Source: Bacteroidales bacterium (GTDB lineage Bacteria > Bacteroidota > Bacteroidia > Bacteroidales > WCHB1-69). From it: a stretch of DNA of 9,956 bases. The notes beneath the pieces are model-generated. The model searched no databases. It saw only the letters and a program-made list of their open reading frames with translations, and was not told the DNA's origin. Every line of letters begins with the position of its first letter. Within the stretch, counting starts at the first letter, position 1. Location of the stretch: assembly GCA_031257735.1 (NCBI GenBank), contig JAIROC010000135.1, forward strand, positions 1 to 9,956, read 5' to 3'. The position numbers were made by a program, and so were the translations under genes. Positions 6,762-9,956 of this stretch are shown here, piece by piece.

Positions 6762-6802
6762 AGGGGTAAGCAGACCTTTAGGGGTAAGCAGACCTTACCC
6801 CT
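6762..6802. repeat. Palindromic repeat, partial copy plus full copy 2
   Basis: Bases 6762-6778 hold the first 17 bases of the palindromic unit (AGGGGTAAGCAGACCTT). After a one-base gap a complete copy follows (6780-6802), with the 9-bp stem and CAGAC loop identical to 1882-1904. The tandem partial copy suggests duplication or slippage of the unit. Confidence 0.8.
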
Positions 6803-6834
6803 AGCAAGGCAAACTAGAATAACACATAAATAAA

Positions 6835-7377
6835 ATGATATATTTAAATTTTGCGACAGGAATAAATTTACCACCGTATTGGCGTAATCACGAGGTATTG
6901 ATAGAAGGTACTGACAAAGAAGGGAAACAAGCAATAGCAAATGGGAAGTTATTTCAAGACCCTTTGAGCATCAAATGGGAAGATGAATCGACATGGTTTG
7001 ATTTTCCCCTAGATCCTGTGATTTCAATTTCAGGAAAAAATAACATAATCAAAAGGAATGTACTAAAAATAAATAATATAGGAAATAGACGCGGGAGCAT
7101 CAAAGAAATATGGTCTCAAGATGATTATGAGATAGAAATAGCAGGATTGCTGATAGGAACAGAAGGACAATTTCCTGAAGACGCTTTATATCAATTAAGA
7201 ATATATCTTGAAGCGCGAAAGCCACTTGAGGTAGTTGGAGAACTTTTCAGCCTGTTCAATATATCAAAGATAGCGATAGAGAGTTATTCATTACCGTTTA
7301 CCAAATCGAAAGAAAACCAGATGTATAATATAAAGGCGGTGTCCGATGACGCGTTCGACTTATTAGTGAAAGGATAG
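6835..7377 (+). CDS. DUF6046-like tail protein
   Basis: A 180-residue protein that matches my memory of the DUF6046 family of Bacteroidales phages. Diagnostic stretches are FPLDPVISISGKNNIIKRNV (about 57-76), GSIKEIWSQDDYEIEIAGLL (87-106), LRIYLEARKPLEVV (121-134) and LPFTKSKENQMYNIKAVSDD (153-172). The family is found between the tape measure and hub genes. By position it corresponds to the gene that in other myophages encodes a tail-tip or tube-terminating protein binding the hub; that role is inferred. The gene ends three bases before the hub gene and is probably co-transcribed with it. The leader carries the palindromic repeat described separately. Confidence 0.78.
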   Translation: MIYLNFATGINLPPYWRNHEVLIEGTDKEGKQAIANGKLFQDPLSIKWEDESTWFDFPLDPVISISGKNNIIKRNVLKINNIGNRRGSIKEIWSQDDYEIEIAGLLIGTEGQFPEDALYQLRIYLEARKPLEVVGELFSLFNISKIAIESYSLPFTKSKENQMYNIKAVSDDAFDLLVKG

Positions 7378-7380
7378 TTT

Positions 7381-8364
7381 ATGTATGTAATGAATTACGA
7401 TATACGGATAGGAGAATACAAGCTGAAGACATTAGACAGCGTAAAGATAGAGAAATCGGTAGAGAATCTATCTGACAAGGCAACTATTGTCATTCCCGGG
7501 ACATACATCAATCGAACACTTGAAGTAGAAGATAAGATTAAGGAAGGAGACAGGGTGCTAATTCGGTTTGGGTATGATAATAATCTTGCAACAGAGTTTC
7601 AGGGGTATTTAAACAGTGTATCAACCGACAATTCGACGATAAAGATAGAATGCGAAGATGCCACTTTTCTGTTTAAAAAACCATTGTCGGATAAAGAGCA
7701 TAAGGAAATAAGTTTAAAGGATTTGCTTGGTAAAGTTATTGATGAAATTAATACGCTAAATACATTGTCAGGGACAGCAACAGATTATAAACTTTCGTGT
7801 GATTTTAGTTTTAGCTACAGTAAATTTACCATTTTCAAAGCGAACGGGATGGATGTATTGAAAAAAGTACAGGAGGATACAAAATCAAATATCTATTTTG
7901 AAGGAGATACCTTACATGTACATGCACAATACTCGTATATACCCAATTCTGAGCCTGTAATCTTTGATTTTTCGCACAATATAGAGAAGTCCGATTTAAA
8001 GTACGTAAAATTAAAAGATAAGAAAATAGAGATAGAGGTTCACTATACAGACGCCAGCGGGAAAACAAAGACAGAAAAATACGGACAGTCAGGGGGTGAA
8101 AAAAGGACGCGCTATGTAAACACAGACGACACTACTTCATTGAAAAAAGCGGCTGAAAACGAGTACAATCTTTGGTCATACGATGGATATGAAGGCAGTT
8201 TAACGGGGTGGTTAATACCGTACGTAGAGCCGTCGTATCAAATAATGCTACGGGATTCGGAGCAGCTGCAAAAACAAGGGATATACTACGTACTTGGGAC
8301 GGAAACAAGTTTTAGCAGTTCAGGCGGGGAACGTAAAATAAAAATAGGAAGGAGGCTTGGGTGA
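7381..8364 (+). CDS. Tail hub protein, late control D (gpD) family
   Basis: A 327-residue protein resembling phage late control D / gp27-type hubs. It opens with MNYDIRIGEYKLKTLDSVKI and a segment on 'KATIVIPG' (about 33-40), followed by a beta-barrel pattern with GDRVLIRFGYDN and EFQGYLNSV (about 57-81). A middle domain follows, with NGMDVLKKVQEDTKSNIYFE and DTLHVHAQY. The C-terminal part has SLKKAAENEYNLWSYDGYEG, then GWLIPYVEPSYQIMLRD and YYVLGTETSF, the second barrel. Family knowledge: hub trimers connect the hexameric tube to the trimeric spike. The spike-like gene follows, but separated by the antisense DUF6150 gene. Start could be ATG 7381 or ATG 7390; the GAAAGGA upstream favours neither strongly. 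Confidence 0.8.
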   Translation: MYVMNYDIRIGEYKLKTLDSVKIEKSVENLSDKATIVIPGTYINRTLEVEDKIKEGDRVLIRFGYDNNLATEFQGYLNSVSTDNSTIKIECEDATFLFKKPLSDKEHKEISLKDLLGKVIDEINTLNTLSGTATDYKLSCDFSFSYSKFTIFKANGMDVLKKVQEDTKSNIYFEGDTLHVHAQYSYIPNSEPVIFDFSHNIEKSDLKYVKLKDKKIEIEVHYTDASGKTKTEKYGQSGGEKRTRYVNTDDTTSLKKAAENEYNLWSYDGYEGSLTGWLIPYVEPSYQIMLRDSEQLQKQGIYYVLGTETSFSSSGGERKIKIGRRLG

Positions 8365-8368
8365 AAAA

Positions 8369-8734
8369 TCAATATCGACTACCGGGGTTGTCTGTAACAA
8401 AGCTAATGGTAAAATCTTCCTGTTTGTCTACGAAACGAATGGTAAAATCGGCATCTTTTTCGGAGGTTACCCATCTCCACTCGCCGCATTTTTTGGGGTT
8501 TGTATTTACGACCATAACATACATGTCAGCATATCGAATGTCTACAACTCTAACATCGAAGTCTGCACGTACTTTGGGGTTGGTAATTACTTTAACGTCT
8601 CCATATAGTTTGAATGAGGAACTTTGGAAGCCAAAGGACAAAGTTACTTCACAATCATTAATCAAAGGATGTTGTGCCTGTGCGCTATATAATACTGTAA
8701 AACTTATAAGTAAAAGGATAATTAATTTTTTCAC
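8369..8734 (-). CDS. Exported DUF6150-like protein, antisense moron gene
   Basis: A 121-residue minus-strand protein starting at GTG (8734). No in-frame ATG lies downstream of its promoter, and this start gives a clean signal peptide: KK, a hydrophobic core LIILLLISFTVLY, and SAQAQ with cleavage probable after AQA. The mature part is beta-rich with an imperfect repeat: GDVKVITNPKVR, ADFDVRVVDIRY, ADMYVMVVN, ADFTIRFVDKQE, DFTISFV. This resembles DUF6150, a small Bacteroidota family of 'ADxKVYxVxxxxQ' repeats; its function is unknown to me. The single Cys before EWRW and the one near the N-terminus could pair. Isoleucine codons are 1 ATA of 8, unlike the tail genes. It ends four bases from the hub stop, convergent. 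The family call is moderately sure; the gene being real and exported is well supported. Confidence 0.78.
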   Translation of the reverse strand: MKKLIILLLISFTVLYSAQAQHPLINDCEVTLSFGFQSSSFKLYGDVKVITNPKVRADFDVRVVDIRYADMYVMVVNTNPKKCGEWRWVTSEKDADFTIRFVDKQEDFTISFVTDNPGSRY

Positions 8735-8753
8735 GACAATTAGATTGAATGTG

Positions 8754-8761
8754 CAAAGATA
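8754..8761 (-). promoter_or_regulatory. Bacteroidota -7 promoter box for the DUF6150-like gene
   Basis: TATCTTTG on the minus strand matches TAnnTTTG exactly and is followed by CACATTCAATCTAATT, then the GTG start at 8734. The predicted transcript starts near 8747. A -33 TTTG at the standard spacing is not clear: a TTTG exists too close (9 bases away). The box and the downstream AATCTAATT are shared with the promoter of the antisense membrane protein. Confidence 0.6.
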
Positions 8762-8777
8762 ATAAAAATACAAATAG

Positions 8778-9329
8778 ATGGATGAACTCGGAAAAATAAA
8801 ACGGAGCATACAAAACATAAAAGGGAAAACATCAGCGCCATTGTTTGTGGTACAGGTGGAAAAAGTCAATGGAGCAACGTGCAATGTAAACTATGATGGA
8901 TGTTCATTGTCGGATGTACGATTGCGTTCTGTTATCAATGGGAATGCAGAACAAATACTTATTACGCCCAAAGTCAATAGCTATGTTTTAGTTACTGATT
9001 TATCAGGGGGCAATCTCACCGATTTGGCAATACTCGCTTACTCCGAAATAGAAAAAATCAACATCAAAATCGGAGAGACAACAGTAGACGTAAATAATAC
9101 AGGCATCGTATTTAATGGTGGTCAATTAGATGGGATGGTACAGGTTGTAAAGATGGTAGAATGGATGAATAAAGTATATACAGACTTACAAAAATTAATG
9201 GCATTGCTTGCTGTAATAGCCGTTGCACCAAATCCAGCTACGGGAGCATTGGAAGGGAAAGCAGTTTTTACACCGACAACCCCCCTTCCAATACTAGCAG
9301 ATTTTAAAAATGACAAAGTAAAACACTAA
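8778..9329 (+). CDS. Baseplate spike protein, gpV-like
   Basis: A 183-residue protein with the layout of small baseplate spike proteins. A charged N-terminus (MDELGKIKRSIQNIKGK) is followed by an OB-fold-like strand region at about 22-88, with VNGATCNVNYDGCSLSDVRL and then ILITPKVNSYVLVTDL. A repeated strand segment comes next, INIKIGETTVDVNNTGIVFN (about 94-113), typical of the spike shaft, and a C-terminal helical/apolar part ending DFKNDKVKH. Trimers of this family form the membrane-piercing tip on the hub. I see no HxH metal motif at the tip, as found in some spikes. It starts 44 bases from the divergent DUF6150 gene start, so its mRNA must either read through that antisense gene or start in the short divergent gap. 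Its stop shares one base with the next ATG (TAATG). Confidence 0.75.
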   Translation: MDELGKIKRSIQNIKGKTSAPLFVVQVEKVNGATCNVNYDGCSLSDVRLRSVINGNAEQILITPKVNSYVLVTDLSGGNLTDLAILAYSEIEKINIKIGETTVDVNNTGIVFNGGQLDGMVQVVKMVEWMNKVYTDLQKLMALLAVIAVAPNPATGALEGKAVFTPTTPLPILADFKNDKVKH

Positions 9330-9652
9330 TGAGAGGTACAGGAATACAAATAAATAATAACTACGAACTTGAAATAAAAGTGAGACGTGATAAAGACGGC
9401 ATAATAGTATCAGGATTGTCAATTGGAGATACAACATATCAAAACCAAGCCCTCATCTTGATATGTCAGAAAGGGGAATTAAAAAGCTCCCCTCTTACAG
9501 GCGTCGGAATAAATGATATATGCAACGATAACCAATTTACACTGTGGAAACGTGAAATCATAGAACAACTCGAAGCAGACGGGCAAACAATATACAAGCT
9601 GCAATTAGACAGCAAAGGAATGAAACTCGACGCAAAATACGTAAGCAATTAA
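9329..9652 (+). CDS. Small baseplate-type protein (gp25/gp46-like, tentative)
   Basis: A 107-residue protein whose ATG overlaps the spike stop by one base, so translation is coupled. The pattern GTTYQNQ-like (IGDTTYQNQALILICQKGEL) followed by KSSPLTGVGINDI and a later REIIEQLEADGQTIYKLQLD recalls gp25/W-type baseplate wedge proteins and the Mu gp46 type. There, an 'xGExxxxPxxGxG' segment precedes an alpha-beta core with 'xxxxI..xLxxDG.x'. The beginning (RGTGIQINNNYELEIKVRRD) fits a strand pair. I am confident it is a real gene of the tail module, less so of the family. Confidence 0.62.
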   Translation: MRGTGIQINNNYELEIKVRRDKDGIIVSGLSIGDTTYQNQALILICQKGELKSSPLTGVGINDICNDNQFTLWKREIIEQLEADGQTIYKLQLDSKGMKLDAKYVSN

Positions 9653-9682
9653 AAATTAACAACTAAAAATTAACAATTAAAA
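9650..9682 (+). promoter_or_regulatory. A-rich translation leader of the endolysin gene
   Basis: TAAAAATTAAC occurs twice (9650-9660, 9664-9674) followed by AATTAAAA and the ATG at 9683. It has no Shine-Dalgarno site and resembles the A-rich leaders before the capsid and tape measure genes. It supports 9683 as the original start of the endolysin gene. Confidence 0.5.
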
Positions 9683-9956
9683 ATGGGACAACTAAAACAT
9701 GAGAGAGATTGAAAGGAGTAGACGCGCGGTTGTGTGCAGTGGTTCGGAAAGCCGCTGAAAAAGCAAACTTTGATATAACAGTTTCGGAGGGGCTGAGAAC
9801 GAGAGAAAGACAAGAGAAATTAGTCAAAGAAGGAAAAAGTAAAACGATGAATAGTAAACATTTGGTCGGTAAAGCAGTTGATTTGTATCCCTTGGGTTGC
9901 GATGAGATGATAAATTGGAATGGATTTACAGGTTTGATAAGAGTGATGCTTGAAGC
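9683..9956 (+). CDS. M15-family peptidase endolysin, apparently frameshifted at start, partial
   Basis: The frame open from 9703 to the right edge encodes an L-alanyl-D-glutamate-peptidase-like (M15) endolysin: RLKGVDARLCAVVRKA, then VSEGLRTRERQEKLV, TMNSKHLVGKAVDL. HLVGKAVD matches the zinc motif HxxGxAxD (His at 9859, Asp at 9880), and SEGLRT is the other conserved block. Such enzymes cut peptidoglycan stem peptides at lysis. The ATG at 9683, after an A-rich leader, begins MGQLKHERD and stops at 9710. Removing one GA from the (GA)4 run at 9701-9708 would join it to the main frame as MGQLKHERLKGVDARL, a sensible N-terminus. The main frame is blocked upstream by TGA at 9700, and a TTG at 9709 is the only other nearby start. 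The remaining C-terminus lies beyond the window. Confidence 0.75.

Noticed and set aside
8361..8762. Plus-strand frames of 133 and 83 codons covering the hub-spike interval
   Set aside because: They lie opposite the DUF6150-like gene, give cysteine/serine-rich low-sense protein, and the minus strand has promoter, signal peptide and family-like repeats.
8735..8884. N-terminal extension of the DUF6150-like protein to 8884
   Set aside because: It would place 50 residues before a clear signal peptide and begin upstream of the promoter, inside the spike gene.
1..9956. Possibility that the region is a capsid-less tailocin or injection system
   Set aside because: A major capsid gene and protease/scaffold gene directly precede the tail genes, so a complete phage particle is the simpler reading.

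Overview
The window is a stretch of late structural genes from a contractile-tailed (myovirus-type) phage or prophage of a Bacteroidota host, most likely in the Bacteroidales. The host call rests on four things seen here: AT-rich sequence; A-rich leaders in place of strong Shine-Dalgarno sites; two antisense genes with exact matches to the Bacteroidota -7 promoter box (TAnnTTTG); and intergenic ATTGAAA / ATTCATA tandem repeats of a kind familiar from Bacteroidales. Several proteins resemble families I know mainly from Bacteroidales phages (DUF6046, DUF6150, DUF2586-type sheath). No integrase, transposase, repressor or attachment site lies in the window, so lifestyle is not shown directly.

Layout. 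1-741: C-terminal part of a prohead protease/scaffold protein, cut by the left edge. 761-1822: major capsid protein. 1945-2214: small unrecognised protein. 2216-3427: tail sheath. 3434-3853: tail tube. 3861-4151 plus a -1 frame extension to 4324: tail assembly chaperone pair. 4317-4541 (minus): small three-helix membrane protein. 4699-6711: tape measure. 6835-7377: DUF6046 protein. 7381-8364: tail hub (late control D family). 8369-8734 (minus): exported DUF6150-like protein. 8778-9329: baseplate spike (gpV-like). 9329-9652: small baseplate-type protein. 9683-9956: M15 peptidase endolysin, cut by the right edge and apparently frameshifted near its start.

How they fit together. The protease and scaffold shape the procapsid built from the capsid protein. 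Sheath and tube form the contractile tail, with the chaperone pair helping assembly around the tape measure. DUF6046, hub, spike and the 107-residue protein are baseplate or tail-tip parts, and the peptidase would cleave host cell-wall peptides at lysis. The two minus-strand genes do not belong to this programme. Each has its own promoter, and both use isoleucine codons very differently from the tail genes, so they look like separately expressed lysogenic-conversion genes ('morons').

Most notable observations: an unannotated -1 frameshift extension of the tail chaperone; the two moron genes with related promoters and divergent codon use; a GA-dinucleotide frameshift at the start of the endolysin; a possible nested scaffold start; and host-like repeats, including an exact 23-bp palindrome, in the spacers of the phage operon.
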